DNA from: Gilvimarinus sp. DA14
GTDB lineage: Bacteria; Pseudomonadota; Gammaproteobacteria; Pseudomonadales; Cellvibrionaceae
DNA length: 64,000 nucleotides
NCBI RefSeq assembly: GCF_024204685.1
Contig: NZ_CP100350.1
Coordinates: forward strand, 930,001 to 994,000
Reading direction: 5' to 3'
Shown: piece by piece, positions 21,146 through 30,603 of the stretch
Numbering within the stretch: the first letter of the stretch is position 1
Layout of the letters: each line of letters starts with the position of its first letter
Notes under the pieces: model-generated
The model's database searches: none
The model's input: only the letters and a program-made list of their open reading frames with translations
What the model was told of the DNA's origin: nothing
Position numbers and translations under genes: made by a program

Positions 21146-22573
21146 TTAACTGCGCACAAATTCACGAACATCGACAAAATGACCGGCAACCCCGGCGGCG
21201 GCGGCCATGGCCGGGCTCACCAAGTGAGTGCGGCCCCCATACCCCTGACGCCCCTCAAAGTTGCGGTTTGAAGTAGAGGCGCAGTGCTCACCGGCACCCA
21301 ACTTGTCGGCGTTCATGGCGAGGCACATAGAACAGCCAGGTTCGCGCCATTCAAATCCAGCCTCGACAAAGATTTTATCCAGCCCTTCGGCCTCGGCCTG
21401 AGCTTTCACCAAGCCGGAGCCCGGCACCACCATCGCCTGCTTCACGCTATCGGCTTTCTTCCTGCCTTTTACTACCTCGGCGGCGGCACGAATATCTTCG
21501 ATACGCGAGTTGGTGCACGAACCGATAAACACACGATCGAGCTTGATATCGGCAATGCGCTGACCGGCACTCAGCCCCATGTACTCCAACGCGCGCTTCA
21601 TTCCCTCGCGCTTAACCGCATCGGTTTCTGCGGCCGGATCGGGCACATTGTCGTGCACACCTACAACCATTTCAGGCGAGGTACCCCAGCTAACCTGAGG
21701 CATAATGTCCGCGCCATTCAACACCACCACTTCATCAAAATGGGCGCCTTCGTCGGACTTCAAATCCCGCCAAGCTTGCACGGCACGCTCCCATATCTCG
21801 CCTTTGGGGGCATAAGCGCGATCTTTTACATAGTCGATGGTAATGTCATCTACGGCCACCATGCCCGCGCGGGCACCGGCTTCAATCGCCATATTGCAGA
21901 CCGTCATGCGCCCTTCCATACTCATCGCACGAAACACATCGCCGCCGAATTCAACCGCGTAACCCGTGCCACCTGCGGTACCAATTTTGGCAATAATCGC
22001 CAAGACAACGTCTTTAGGAGTAACACCCTCGCCCAATTCGCCATCGACACGAATCAGCATGTTTTTCATTTTTTTCGCCACCAGGGTTTGGGTAGCCAAC
22101 ACATGCTCTACTTCACTGGTGCCGATACCGTGCGCCAAAGCGCCCAAAGCGCCGTTAGTCGCGGTATGCGAGTCGCCACACACAATGGTCATGCCGGGCA
22201 AACAAGCGCCCGACTCAGGGCCGATCACATGCACAATACCCTGGCGCTGATCGTTGATTTTGTACTCGACAATGCCAAACTCGTCGCAGTTGTCATCCAG
22301 AGTTTTTACCTGAATTAACGAGACGGGATCTTCAATACCACTGATTCCAGAGGCACGCTCTTTAACCGTAGTGGGCACATTGTGATCTGGCGTGGCCAGT
22401 ACCGAATCCACTCGCCAGGGTTTGCGACCTGCCATACGCAAGCCCTCAAAGGCCTGAGGCGAAGTCACTTCGTGAACAATGTGACGGTCAATGTAAATAA
22501 GCGCTGAGCCATCGTCGCGCTGCTGCACAAGGTGGGCATCCCACAACTTGTCATAAAGAGTTCTTGCGGCCAT
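21146..22573 (-). CDS. leuC: 3-isopropylmalate dehydratase large subunit
   Basis: The protein has 475 residues from the ATG at 22573 ([16 protein letters not shown]), with GAGGAAAC just upstream. The open frame runs 100 codons further and overlaps the divergent LysR gene, but that part is not coding. The iron-sulfur cysteines are in [13 protein letters not shown] and [13 protein letters not shown], and the region [20 protein letters not shown] is typical of the aconitase family. It is the first gene of leuCDB. Confidence 0.97.
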   Translation of the reverse strand: MAARTLYDKLWDAHLVQQRDDGSALIYIDRHIVHEVTSPQAFEGLRMAGRKPWRVDSVLATPDHNVPTTVKERASGISGIEDPVSLIQVKTLDDNCDEFGIVEYKINDQRQGIVHVIGPESGACLPGMTIVCGDSHTATNGALGALAHGIGTSEVEHVLATQTLVAKKMKNMLIRVDGELGEGVTPKDVVLAIIAKIGTAGGTGYAVEFGGDVFRAMSMEGRMTVCNMAIEAGARAGMVAVDDITIDYVKDRAYAPKGEIWERAVQAWRDLKSDEGAHFDEVVVLNGADIMPQVSWGTSPEMVVGVHDNVPDPAAETDAVKREGMKRALEYMGLSAGQRIADIKLDRVFIGSCTNSRIEDIRAAAEVVKGRKKADSVKQAMVVPGSGLVKAQAEAEGLDKIFVEAGFEWREPGCSMCLAMNADKLGAGEHCASTSNRNFEGRQGYGGRTHLVSPAMAAAAGVAGHFVDVREFVRS

Positions 22574-22677
22574 AGTTTCCTCGGCTTTGACTAATCGGTG
22601 TTGCCCGCTATAGCGGTTTCTGCCATCCATGGTAAGCCCACCCCAACAATAAAACAAATTTATATTTTTTATATTTT

Positions 22678-22696
22678 CCATTCCCAAAAGGAATGG
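22678..22696. promoter_or_regulatory. Inverted repeat in the leuC-lysR intergenic region (candidate LysR operator)
   Basis: CCATTCC (22678-22684) and GGAATGG (22690-22696) are a perfect 7-bp inverted repeat with a 5-base spacer. It lies 13 bases before the LysR start and about 105 bases before leuC, in an AT-rich divergent promoter region. LysR-type regulators commonly bind such dyads and control the divergent gene. Binding is inferred, not shown. Confidence 0.5.
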
Positions 22697-22709
22697 ATAC
22701 AATAGGTAC

Positions 22710-23573
22710 ATGGACACCCAACAGCTAGCCACATTTATTGCTGTCGCCGAACACGGCTCTTTCTCAGCGGCCGCTGAACGCCTGCACCTAACCCAGCCGG
22801 CGGTGAGCAAACGCATCGCCCTACTGGAACAGTATTTAAACACCGGCCTGTTCGACCGCGTGGGCAAACACATTCACCTCAACCGAGCCGGTGAACTGCT
22901 GCTGCCCCACGCCCGCAACATAACCCAAAGCCTGCACAATGCAGAGCGCGCCATTGCCGAGCTCACAGGCAGCGTCAGTGGTAAATTGAGCATTGCCACC
23001 AGCCACCACATCGGTCTGCACCGACTACCCCCGGTTCTCAGCCGCTTTACCCAACAGCACCCTGAAGTGATGCTGGATTTGAATTTTATGGATTCAGAGA
23101 AAGCGATGCAGGCGGTACTGCAGGGCAACTTTGATTTAGGCGTAATCACCCTGCCCGACACCTTGCCGCCAGCAATCACCGCCAGCAAGATATGGCGAGA
23201 CGACCTATGCTTTGCGGTCGCCGCGTCGCACCCACTGGCCAACCAAGCGGTTAACCTGAGCAACCTCGCCAAGTTTCAAGCGATACTGCCGGACAGCAGC
23301 ACCTACACCACGGCATTAGTGCAAAAGTTGTTTGATAAAAGAGAACTGCCTCTGACCATCAATATGGTGACCAACCATTTGGACACCATCAAAATGATGG
23401 TGTCCATCGGCTTGGGTTGGGGTGTACTGCCGCGTTTGCTGCTGGACGATTCACTGGCCGCGGTTGATGTTAAACTCAAACCGATGCACCGCGAGCTGGG
23501 CGCTATCGTCCATCGCGACCGCAGTCAGAGCAACGCCTGCCAAATGTTTTTACAATGCCTGAAAGACGAATAG
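22710..23573 (+). CDS. LysR-family transcriptional regulator
   Basis: The protein has 287 residues. The N-terminal winged helix-turn-helix (residues 1-60) has the typical [20 protein letters not shown] and [17 protein letters not shown] periplasmic-binding-like effector domain follows (about 90-285). It is divergent from leuC, a position held by a LysR regulator in many gammaproteobacteria, so control of leuCDB is likely but unproven. It ends 47 bases before a beta-barrel gene on the same strand. Confidence 0.93.
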   Translation: MDTQQLATFIAVAEHGSFSAAAERLHLTQPAVSKRIALLEQYLNTGLFDRVGKHIHLNRAGELLLPHARNITQSLHNAERAIAELTGSVSGKLSIATSHHIGLHRLPPVLSRFTQQHPEVMLDLNFMDSEKAMQAVLQGNFDLGVITLPDTLPPAITASKIWRDDLCFAVAASHPLANQAVNLSNLAKFQAILPDSSTYTTALVQKLFDKRELPLTINMVTNHLDTIKMMVSIGLGWGVLPRLLLDDSLAAVDVKLKPMHRELGAIVHRDRSQSNACQMFLQCLKDE

Positions 23574-23620
23574 ATAATGCTATTATCTTGCCCGCTACAA
23601 CATCTGCTATAGGATTTGCC

Positions 23621-24310
23621 ATGAAGAAGTTCGCAACCCTTGTTGCCCTCACCGCACTAACCCCTTTTAGCTTTGCCGATGTACTCGCCATTAAGGCAGA
23701 CGCCGGCCTATGGCGCACCGACTATGACGGTGAACTGGGCGGTATACCCACCTCAGATTTGGGTTATAGCGACGAAAACAGTCGCTTTTTCCACATCGCC
23801 TTCGAACACCCTATTCCTCTTGTACCCAATGCACGACTGGCGTACACGGACATCAATGCCGGGCGCTCAATCTATTGGGAAGATGCGCAATTGATTGACT
23901 CAAAAATTGACCTAAGCCATATAGACGCCACCGCTTATTACGAGATTCTGGATAACTGGGTCAATATCGACTTGGGCATTTCACTGCGCAAATTTGACGG
24001 TAAAATCAGCGCCAACATCCTCGATTCGGATAACCGTATATCGGTCGACGACGTGATTCCCATGGGTTATGCGCTGTTTGAAGCGGAGCTGCCCTTTACC
24101 GGTTGGAGCGCCGGCGCCGAGCTTAACCTGACGGACTTTGACGATTATAAAATCAGTGACTACACCCTGAAATTAAAGTATCTGTTTGATGCGGTAGTAG
24201 ATTTAGGTTTTGAGGCTGGCTATCGCAACTTCAGCTTAACCTTGGATAAAAGCTACGGCGCCGATCTGGATTTAACTGGCCCCTATGCCTCTTTGGTAAT
24301 GGAGTTTTAA
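23621..24310 (+). CDS. Outer-membrane beta-barrel protein (TIGR04219-like)
   Basis: The protein has 229 residues from the ATG at 23621, preceded by AGGA. A signal peptide (MKKFATLVALTALTPFSFA) ends at residue 19. The rest alternates polar and aromatic residues in short strands and ends in Phe (YASLVMEF), as outer-membrane barrels do. It resembles small TIGR04219/OmpW-type proteins, mostly Asp- and Tyr-rich. The longer frame upstream from 23555 is not the real start. No specific function can be assigned. Confidence 0.8.
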   Translation: MKKFATLVALTALTPFSFADVLAIKADAGLWRTDYDGELGGIPTSDLGYSDENSRFFHIAFEHPIPLVPNARLAYTDINAGRSIYWEDAQLIDSKIDLSHIDATAYYEILDNWVNIDLGISLRKFDGKISANILDSDNRISVDDVIPMGYALFEAELPFTGWSAGAELNLTDFDDYKISDYTLKLKYLFDAVVDLGFEAGYRNFSLTLDKSYGADLDLTGPYASLVMEF

Positions 24311-24329
24311 TCGGTTATTTTATATGCGG

Positions 24330-25649
24330 CTAAGGATCACTTAGCCGCCCCCCCCCCTGCCTCTCGCTTAATGGCCAGCGACACTCGAATCTGGCACCTT
24401 TTAGCCGCTGCGGGTCTGTTGCTACTACCTCTCCGCCATGCCAGTTCATTACTCTTTTAACGATCGCCAAACCCAAACCAAAACCCTTAGTGTCTTTTTC
24501 CGGCACCTGTTTTAAACGGGTAAAAGTCGCGAATACCCGGGCTCGATCTTCTGGCGCCACGCCTGGCCCGTCATCCTCTACCGCCACGGTATAATATGCG
24601 TCCGAAAAATAGAGCTCGACGTTGATTTTTTTGTCCGCATAACGCGCCGCGTTGCTTAACAGATTCTGCAGCACCCGCTCCATTAAAGGCCATTCACACA
24701 CCACTTCTGTCGCGGCCAATTTATTATCCACGGCAAACTCAAGCCTCGGGTGGCTCTGGCCGATGCGCGCACACAAATCCTGAATTAAATCCACCAGAGC
24801 CGTAGCAGGCTCAGGATGCATTACCAGCTGCTGCGTCTGAGCCTCAAAACCCGCGTACCCCAGCAGTTGGTTAATCAGCGAATCCATATCATTCACATCG
24901 CAGCGCAAGCTGGCCAGCTGCCGGGCAACGACTTCTTCGTCCTCGCTTGCCTGGGCGAGCTCAAGCGCGAACTTCATTCGCGCCAGAGGCGTGCGCAATT
25001 CGTGCGATACCGCATAGGTCATCTCTTTGTAACTGGCCAGCAACTCGTCGATGCGCGACTGCATCCGGTTAAACTCCAGTGACACTTGATACACCTGCGA
25101 GCGCGCACCCAACGCCATCCGGCGGCCAGTGGCGCCGGCGCGGCCAAAAGCGCGCGCCTGCTCTTCCAGCGAACGCAAATCCCGCACCAGCGGCCACACC
25201 CATAAAAAAATCACCAGCGCCAACAGCAGGTAAAACAACGCCAAATAAATACCGTACCAACGGCTGTCATTAGGCTGAGGTAAAAACACTCGCACGACCC
25301 AATCGGTATCAGGCAAGAGTGCATACAGTTGCCGCCCGCCTTCAGCAGTTAATAACAGCGCCTCGCCGGCAAACAACTCTTCGGCCAGCGCACTCTCTGC
25401 TAAATCATCACGCCGATAAACACGCCCTTGCAAAGACAGGCGCTGTAACTTTTGCTGCAGAAAGGTTGCTTGCTGCGCGACGGGAATCGCGGGCACTTGC
25501 CGAGCCAACTCCAGTATTAAGGCACGCTCCAGTTCCGATACTGAATGGCTGTTAGCCTCTTTTTGGTACAGACGATCCAGACCCCAACCGGCTAGTAAAA
25601 TAACCAGTACCACAACTACATACAGGGTAAAAAACGCCCGCTTTAGCAT
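24330..25649 (-). CDS. Sensor histidine kinase (RstB-like)
   Basis: The protein has 439 residues from the ATG at 25649 (MLKRAFFTLYVVVVLV); a TTG at 25676 inside the regulator gene is an alternative. Two membrane helices (about 5-24 and 133-155) flank a periplasmic sensor of ~105 residues. HAMP-like, HisKA (AVSHELRTPLARMKF, phospho-His in SHE) and HATPase (N box NLLSNAARYA, G1 DDGPGVAPED, G2 GFGLGLAIVKR) parts follow. It pairs with the regulator 10 bases upstream. A run of 10 G bases lies near the 3' end (24348-24357 on the plus strand). Confidence 0.93.
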   Translation of the reverse strand: MLKRAFFTLYVVVVLVILLAGWGLDRLYQKEANSHSVSELERALILELARQVPAIPVAQQATFLQQKLQRLSLQGRVYRRDDLAESALAEELFAGEALLLTAEGGRQLYALLPDTDWVVRVFLPQPNDSRWYGIYLALFYLLLALVIFLWVWPLVRDLRSLEEQARAFGRAGATGRRMALGARSQVYQVSLEFNRMQSRIDELLASYKEMTYAVSHELRTPLARMKFALELAQASEDEEVVARQLASLRCDVNDMDSLINQLLGYAGFEAQTQQLVMHPEPATALVDLIQDLCARIGQSHPRLEFAVDNKLAATEVVCEWPLMERVLQNLLSNAARYADKKINVELYFSDAYYTVAVEDDGPGVAPEDRARVFATFTRLKQVPEKDTKGFGLGLAIVKRVMNWHGGEVVATDPQRLKGARFECRWPLSERQGGGRLSDP

Positions 25650-25659
25650 GTAATTAGCA

Positions 25660-26346
25660 CTACCAGGCTTCTTCAACCAGCATATAGCCTTTACCCCAAA
25701 CCGTTTTTATTCGCGCAGGGTTATCGCTGTTATCGCCCAGCTTTTTGCGCAGGTGCGAAACCCGTACATCGACTGTACGATCAAGGCCATCATAGGGGCG
25801 ATTGCAAATGGTGGTGAATAAGTACTCGCGGCTCAAGACTTTGCCCGGCTGCTTTGCGAGGGTGAGTAATAAATCAAATTCGTGACTGGAAAGGGCCACT
25901 GGCTCATTGCGCAATGACACCTCGCGGGCACTGGTGCGAATGGCCAGGCCGCCGATATTAATGTCTTCCACCTCGGCGGGGGCGCGATTGGTGCGCCGCA
26001 ACAGCGCGTGAATTCTCGCCAACAGAATACGCGGCTCGGCCGGTTTCACCACATAGTCATCAGCGCCGACCTCAAAGCCCAATACCTGATCGGCATCAGC
26101 ATCGCGTGCGGTGAGCATTAAAACTGGCCCTTCGTAAGCACTGCGCACTTCTTTGCAGATGGTTATGCCATCTTTGCCCGGCAGGTTTAAGTCCAATATC
26201 AGGATATCTGGCTGTAAGCTCTGCACCTGACGCGGAACATTCAAACCGTAGGATTCAACCACCACGGTCAATCCGTTGGCCTGCAAATAGTCTTTCACCA
26301 GAGCGGCCAGACGCTCGTCATCCTCGGCTAGCAGCACTACACTCAT
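25660..26346 (-). CDS. OmpR-family response regulator (RstA-like)
   Basis: The protein has 228 residues. The receiver domain has the acidic pair EDD, phospho-Asp in DILILDLNLPGKDG and Lys in YVVKPAEPR. A winged-helix DNA-binding domain has VDVRVSHLRKKLGD and the terminal IKTVWGKGYMLVEEAW. The ATG overlaps the stop of the DUF3019 gene by one base (TGATG), so translation is coupled. The cluster mipA-DUF3019-regulator-kinase is known from Shewanella and related bacteria; the signal is unknown. Confidence 0.95.
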   Translation of the reverse strand: MSVVLLAEDDERLAALVKDYLQANGLTVVVESYGLNVPRQVQSLQPDILILDLNLPGKDGITICKEVRSAYEGPVLMLTARDADADQVLGFEVGADDYVVKPAEPRILLARIHALLRRTNRAPAEVEDINIGGLAIRTSAREVSLRNEPVALSSHEFDLLLTLAKQPGKVLSREYLFTTICNRPYDGLDRTVDVRVSHLRKKLGDNSDNPARIKTVWGKGYMLVEEAW

Positions 26347-26723
26347 CAAAAAAAGCTCCAGGGGTTACGGCGGCGACGGCGATATTTTTGCGCATCCGCC
26401 ACCACTTCAAAAGCAGCAGAAGCCAGTACTTTTTTCTGCGCCGCTACGGTTTCAATCAACTGAAAGTGTATATCATCTTGCGCCTCAAGCACCGATGTAT
26501 AGCTACCGGCGCGACTTCGCTCCCAACAGCGCATAGGTTCTTGCGAGCCACGGGTATAAAGGCAGGCAGAGAACAACCGTTCGGCACTCCAGCTTATTTG
26601 CACCTGGTCATCACAAACTTGTTCGCCGCGTTCAAGAATACAAAGACTGGGGCGGATTTCTAAATTGACTGTGTCCGTTTCTTCCCCATGCGTCTTAGCC
26701 GTTATTAGTAGCGACGCGATCAA
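26346..26723 (-). CDS. DUF3019 domain protein (periplasmic)
   Basis: The protein has at least 125 residues and the DUF3019 pattern (LEIRPSLCILERGEQVCDDQ), with four cysteines that could form two disulfides. The listed start is TTG. In-frame hydrophobic residues continue upstream (KWILIASLLITA), so the true start of the signal peptide may lie 5-10 codons earlier, within 20 bases of the mipA stop. DUF3019 proteins accompany MipA and an OmpR/EnvZ-like pair and may sense envelope conditions. The Arg-rich tail ends in NPWSFF. Confidence 0.75.
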   Translation of the reverse strand: MIASLLITAKTHGEETDTVNLEIRPSLCILERGEQVCDDQVQISWSAERLFSACLYTRGSQEPMRCWERSRAGSYTSVLEAQDDIHFQLIETVAAQKKVLASAAFEVVADAQKYRRRRRNPWSFF

Positions 26724-26739
26724 TATCCATTTGCCAGCG

Positions 26740-27753
26740 TTAGAAATGATACACCCCTCCGACGAAGACCGTGGTCGAGGTACTTTTTTCTACCAGAGGG
26801 CTATCTTTTATTCCCTCGCCAAACCATTTGTTGTGCAAGGTGGCCTGAAACGTCCAACTGGGTGAAATGGGCTTTATCCAATCGATACGCACGAAAGGCG
26901 TGAGTGTATCTTCGCCTTGGTAGTAAAGCTCACTGATCTCGCCCACATCCGATTGGTCCAAACCAAAGTAGTAATCCACCACTTTGTCGGACTGCCAGAC
27001 AAAACCGCCGGCAAAGGTAAACAGGTTTTTTTCCCCTTGCAGACGATAGTCCAGTCCCGCGCGCACCTCCTGCCCTTCGTGCACCCGCGATACATCCTGT
27101 AGCGCCTGCAAGCTGAATACCGCCGGCCCCGCGTAATAGGCGTACTCCAAACCAGCCAAGGCGGCCATACGGCGCTTGCCAATATCGTCCAGAGTAATGG
27201 GGCCTGATTCTTCCTCACGCGGCGCGGCGTTGACTTTATGAAAAAACTCATTAGGGCCATCGCGGTCTGTGGTAGTGGGAGTGGTGGTTTCATCCACCGG
27301 TGGCGCCAGTTCAATGGGGTCTGATTGCGTCCCCAGGCCTCCCGAATTCACCGCGCCGCCAAAGCTAAATCCGCCCCCGGTTCCCTCTATGACAAAGTTA
27401 CCCAGGCTCAAATCGTTAAAATACATTTGGTCCAGCCCCAGGGTGGCGACCGCGTTTAGCATATGCCGGGGCTGTTCAATCAGGGTAAAGCCAGCAGAGG
27501 TGGTGTCGAGAAAAAAGCGCTCGCCGTAGTAACTCACTTCCGGCAAGAGCACCAGGGGAATATCGTCGCCATCTACCAGTGGGTTGGTGCGCAGCCCCAG
27601 GCCTACCCCCAGCGAAAACTGCCAGCTTCCCACCGCCATGCAGTCATCGGGGTTGGCCTGGCAGTACTCATCATCTGCCCAGGTCAACGGCGCGAAAAGC
27701 AGGCCAATCAGGCAAAGTAACAGCTGTGGAGAGAATTTAATCAAGAGCGACAC
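26740..27753 (-). CDS. MipA/OmpV family outer-membrane protein
   Basis: The protein has 337 residues from a GTG at 27753, chosen because a signal peptide (FSPQLLLCLIGLLFAPLTWA) follows; an in-frame TTG 11 bases later would also fit. The sequence has repeated amphipathic strands and ends GGVYHF. MipA in E. coli is a scaffold for peptidoglycan enzymes, and OmpV-like proteins are outer-membrane barrels. A low-complexity loop of ~60 residues, rich in Gly, Pro and Thr and holding a TTTPTTTDRD stretch, interrupts the middle. It is the first gene of the cluster with DUF3019 and the two-component system. Confidence 0.85.
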   Translation of the reverse strand: MSLLIKFSPQLLLCLIGLLFAPLTWADDEYCQANPDDCMAVGSWQFSLGVGLGLRTNPLVDGDDIPLVLLPEVSYYGERFFLDTTSAGFTLIEQPRHMLNAVATLGLDQMYFNDLSLGNFVIEGTGGGFSFGGAVNSGGLGTQSDPIELAPPVDETTTPTTTDRDGPNEFFHKVNAAPREEESGPITLDDIGKRRMAALAGLEYAYYAGPAVFSLQALQDVSRVHEGQEVRAGLDYRLQGEKNLFTFAGGFVWQSDKVVDYYFGLDQSDVGEISELYYQGEDTLTPFVRIDWIKPISPSWTFQATLHNKWFGEGIKDSPLVEKSTSTTVFVGGVYHF

Positions 27754-27834
27754 CCAGTATTTACTAATCCTCTCACTATAAAAAGTTGCGCGCGCTAACA
27801 CCATGGCTAACGGCGCACTTTTTGTAACAGATTG

Positions 27835-28608
27835 TTACTTGAGATGCTTAGGATCGGGAACCCGCAGGCGCTGCGCCAAGGGGTGCTGCCGGGCTTTTAG
27901 CTGAGTCAGCACCAGCTGGGCTACTTCGCGAGCGCCCAAGTGATTAAAGTGGGTATTGTCGGTAACACCTACGGGGTAGTTTGGATGTAAGTCGGGCGCG
28001 ATGTGCATAAAGCGCAGCTTGGAAAGCTCGTCACCCATCTCGGTGAAGTAGCGGCGGGTCACAGCTTCCATGTCCACAAAAAACACATCGGTTTGCTCTG
28101 CCACTTCGCGCGCTAGGTCATCGTAACCGTTATGGGTGGGCTCAATAACACCCGCCTCGTTAAAGTAACGCCGCGTCACCGGGGTCATCAAGATTGGCGA
28201 GGCCTTGGCTTTTTTCACCTCTGTGATAAAGCGCTTTAAGTTAGCTTGGTAGTCTGCAGGAGCGGTATAGCGATCCGTTTTATGCTCGGACTGATCATTG
28301 TGCCCAAACTGAATAATCACATAGTCACCGGGTCTTAAGTCATCCATGATGGCTTGCCAGCGCCCCTCTTCAATAAAGGTCCGGGTACTGCGGCCATTTT
28401 TTGCACGGTTATCAACCACGACCGTCTCATCAAAAAAATAGGCAAAAGGTACCCCCCAACCGGTTTCAGGGTAATCTTTCACTTCTTTTATCGACATGGT
28501 GGAATCACCGGCCATGTAGACATGGGTGGGGCGCTCGGCGGCTTGGGTGTTAGCAGAAGCGACCAGAGAGGCAACAACAGCCAGAGGGGCAAACAGCTTG
28601 CGAATCAT
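27835..28608 (-). CDS. SGNH-hydrolase acetylesterase, rhamnogalacturonan acetylesterase-like (CE12)
   Basis: The protein has 257 residues from the ATG at 28608, which has AAAGG nine bases upstream. It has a signal peptide (about 1-24). The SGNH blocks are visible in order: nucleophile Ser in MAGDSTM, Gly/Asn in NGRST, Asn in QFGHNDQ, and the Asp/His pair in DNTHFNHLGA. This order matches family CE12 esterases, which remove acetyl groups from pectin or xylan. No other pectin gene is nearby. The longer frame to 28686 overlaps the nitrilase gene and is rejected. Confidence 0.85.
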   Translation of the reverse strand: MIRKLFAPLAVVASLVASANTQAAERPTHVYMAGDSTMSIKEVKDYPETGWGVPFAYFFDETVVVDNRAKNGRSTRTFIEEGRWQAIMDDLRPGDYVIIQFGHNDQSEHKTDRYTAPADYQANLKRFITEVKKAKASPILMTPVTRRYFNEAGVIEPTHNGYDDLAREVAEQTDVFFVDMEAVTRRYFTEMGDELSKLRFMHIAPDLHPNYPVGVTDNTHFNHLGAREVAQLVLTQLKARQHPLAQRLRVPDPKHLK

Positions 28609-28654
28609 AGGCATATACCTTTTGTTATCGTGTTCGAGATTCTGATGTAGCGGG

Positions 28655-29428
28655 CTAATCTTGCAGGGAAAAATCATCCGCATCAAGGTGGGCGGGAAAG
28701 GCCTCGCGATACTCGCACAGACGGCTCGCGCTCAACGGCGCGCTGACACAGACAGCATCTCTGCCGGCATCGAGAATAAGCTCGCCATCCGGTGCCACAA
28801 TCACACTACCCCCGGCATAACTCTGGCCGTAAGCGTCGACGCCTGCGCGATTGACACCTATGACATAGCTCAAATTCTCGATCGCACGGGCCTGCAGCAA
28901 GCTGCGCCAGTGTTGGTGGCGAGCCTCGGGCCAATTGGCAACATAGATGACGGCATCGTAATCGCCGCGATTGCGACTGAACACAGGAAAGCGCAAGTCG
29001 TAGCAAACCTGTAGTAAAAAACGCCAGCCCCGATAAGGTATAACCACGCGGCGCTGCCCCATAAGGTAGCGTTCGTGCTCACCGGCCATACGAAACAAGT
29101 GACGCTTATCGTAAAAGCTGAGCGGCGCATCGTCAGGCGCCCACAACATACGGTTGTAGAAACCCTCAGCTGTTTTCATTACCACCGAACCGGTAATAGC
29201 CGCCTGACGCTGTCGCGCCTGCTCACCCAGCCAGGCACAGACTCTGCCGTCCATCACCTCAGCATGTTGGCGCGCCCTGGGGTGAAAGCCGGTGGTAAAC
29301 ACTTCGGGCAAAACAGCAAGATCAAAGGGCTCGGCCGAATCCAGATAACCTTCCAGCAACCTCAGATTGGCATCCGGGTCGTCACTGACAATATCGCTTT
29401 GCAGCAGACAAACTGTCAGATCATCCAT
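28655..29428 (-). CDS. Carbon-nitrogen hydrolase, YafV-type omega-amidase
   Basis: The protein has 257 residues of the nitrilase superfamily. The Glu-Lys-Cys triad is visible in LPEVFTTGF, FYDKRHLF and LLQVCYDLRFPVF. The YDKRHLF and CYDLRFP forms match YafV-like omega-amidases, which hydrolyse alpha-ketoglutaramate and alpha-ketosuccinamate and so repair by-products of glutamine transamination. It begins 12 bases downstream of aroC. The substrate is inferred from family. Confidence 0.88.
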   Translation of the reverse strand: MDDLTVCLLQSDIVSDDPDANLRLLEGYLDSAEPFDLAVLPEVFTTGFHPRARQHAEVMDGRVCAWLGEQARQRQAAITGSVVMKTAEGFYNRMLWAPDDAPLSFYDKRHLFRMAGEHERYLMGQRRVVIPYRGWRFLLQVCYDLRFPVFSRNRGDYDAVIYVANWPEARHQHWRSLLQARAIENLSYVIGVNRAGVDAYGQSYAGGSVIVAPDGELILDAGRDAVCVSAPLSASRLCEYREAFPAHLDADDFSLQD

Positions 29429-29439
29429 AGTAAATACGT

Positions 29440-30540
29440 CTATTCTTTACCGGCTGGAATACGTGCAATACCGTGCTCTACCCCGCCATTTTGACCCCGA
29501 TGACGCAGCAGGTGATCCATCAACACCAGCGCCAGCATAGATTCAGCAATGGGGGTTGCGCGAATCCCTACACAGGGATCGTGACGCCCCTTGGTCACAA
29601 CTTCTACTTCGTTGCCATGCACATCCAGGCTACGCCCGGGAATACGCAGGCTCGAGGTAGGCTTGAGGGCGATATGGGCGACGATATCCTGCCCTGTAGA
29701 AATACCACCCAAGACCCCACCGGCGTTATTGGAAGCAAAGCCCTCGGGTAAAATCTCATCGCGGTGCTCGGTGCCCTTTTGCGCAACACTGGCAAAGCCC
29801 GCACCGATCTCCACCCCTTTAACCGCGTTGATGCTCATCAGGGCGTGTGCGATATCCGCGTCCAGGCGATCAAATACCGGCTCACCCAAGCCCGGCGCCA
29901 CCCCCGAGGCTACCACGGTAATCTTAGCGCCCACCGAGTTGCCCTCTTTGTTGAGCTCCTGCATATAGGTTTCCATCTCAGGAACTTTGCTGGCATCCGG
30001 GCAAAAGAAGGGGTTGTTAGCAATTTCGTTCCAATCGACGCTGTCGATAGCGATGGGGCCCAGCTGCGACAGATAGCCGCGCACCTGCACACCGAAAAAA
30101 TCATGTAAGTATTTTTTCGCAATCGCGCCCGCAGCCACACGCATAGCAGTTTCACGGGCCGAGGAGCGGCCGCCGCCGCGGTAGTCGCGCACGCCGTACT
30201 TTTGCATATACGTGTAATCGGCGTGGGCGGGGCGAAACTGATCTTTGATATTGGAATAATCTTTAGAGCGCTGATCCGTGTTCTCGATAATCAGCCCAAT
30301 GGGTGTGCCCGTGGTTTTGCCCTCAAAAACACCCGAGAGAATCTTTACCTGATCGGCCTCACGGCGCTGAGTGGTATAGCGAGACTGCCCGGGTTTGCGC
30401 CGGTCCAGATCCAGCTGAATATCCTCTTCGCTGAGCGTCAGCCCCGGCGGGCAGCCATCGACGATGCAGCCGAGAGCCAGGCCGTGGCTCTCGCCGAAGG
30501 TGGTAACGGTAAAAAGTTTGCCAAAACTGTTGCCGGACAT
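29440..30540 (-). CDS. aroC: Chorismate synthase
   Basis: The protein has 366 residues with the chorismate synthase signatures [36 protein letters not shown] and the C-terminal [17 protein letters not shown]. It converts EPSP to chorismate using reduced FMN, which may be supplied by a flavin reductase. It follows prmB by 63 bases, the usual prmB-aroC neighbourhood. Confidence 0.97.
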   Translation of the reverse strand: MSGNSFGKLFTVTTFGESHGLALGCIVDGCPPGLTLSEEDIQLDLDRRKPGQSRYTTQRREADQVKILSGVFEGKTTGTPIGLIIENTDQRSKDYSNIKDQFRPAHADYTYMQKYGVRDYRGGGRSSARETAMRVAAGAIAKKYLHDFFGVQVRGYLSQLGPIAIDSVDWNEIANNPFFCPDASKVPEMETYMQELNKEGNSVGAKITVVASGVAPGLGEPVFDRLDADIAHALMSINAVKGVEIGAGFASVAQKGTEHRDEILPEGFASNNAGGVLGGISTGQDIVAHIALKPTSSLRIPGRSLDVHGNEVEVVTKGRHDPCVGIRATPIAESMLALVLMDHLLRHRGQNGGVEHGIARIPAGKE

Positions 30541-30603
30541 ACGCGCTTGCCTTATAGATACGTGCGAAAAAGGTGGCGATTATACGCCGTTTTTGCTCAG
30601 GCC

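Noticed and set aside
21284-22318. 344-codon plus-strand open frame
   Set aside because: It is the antisense of leuC, which has all family motifs; the translation is low-complexity and His/Thr-rich with no family resemblance.
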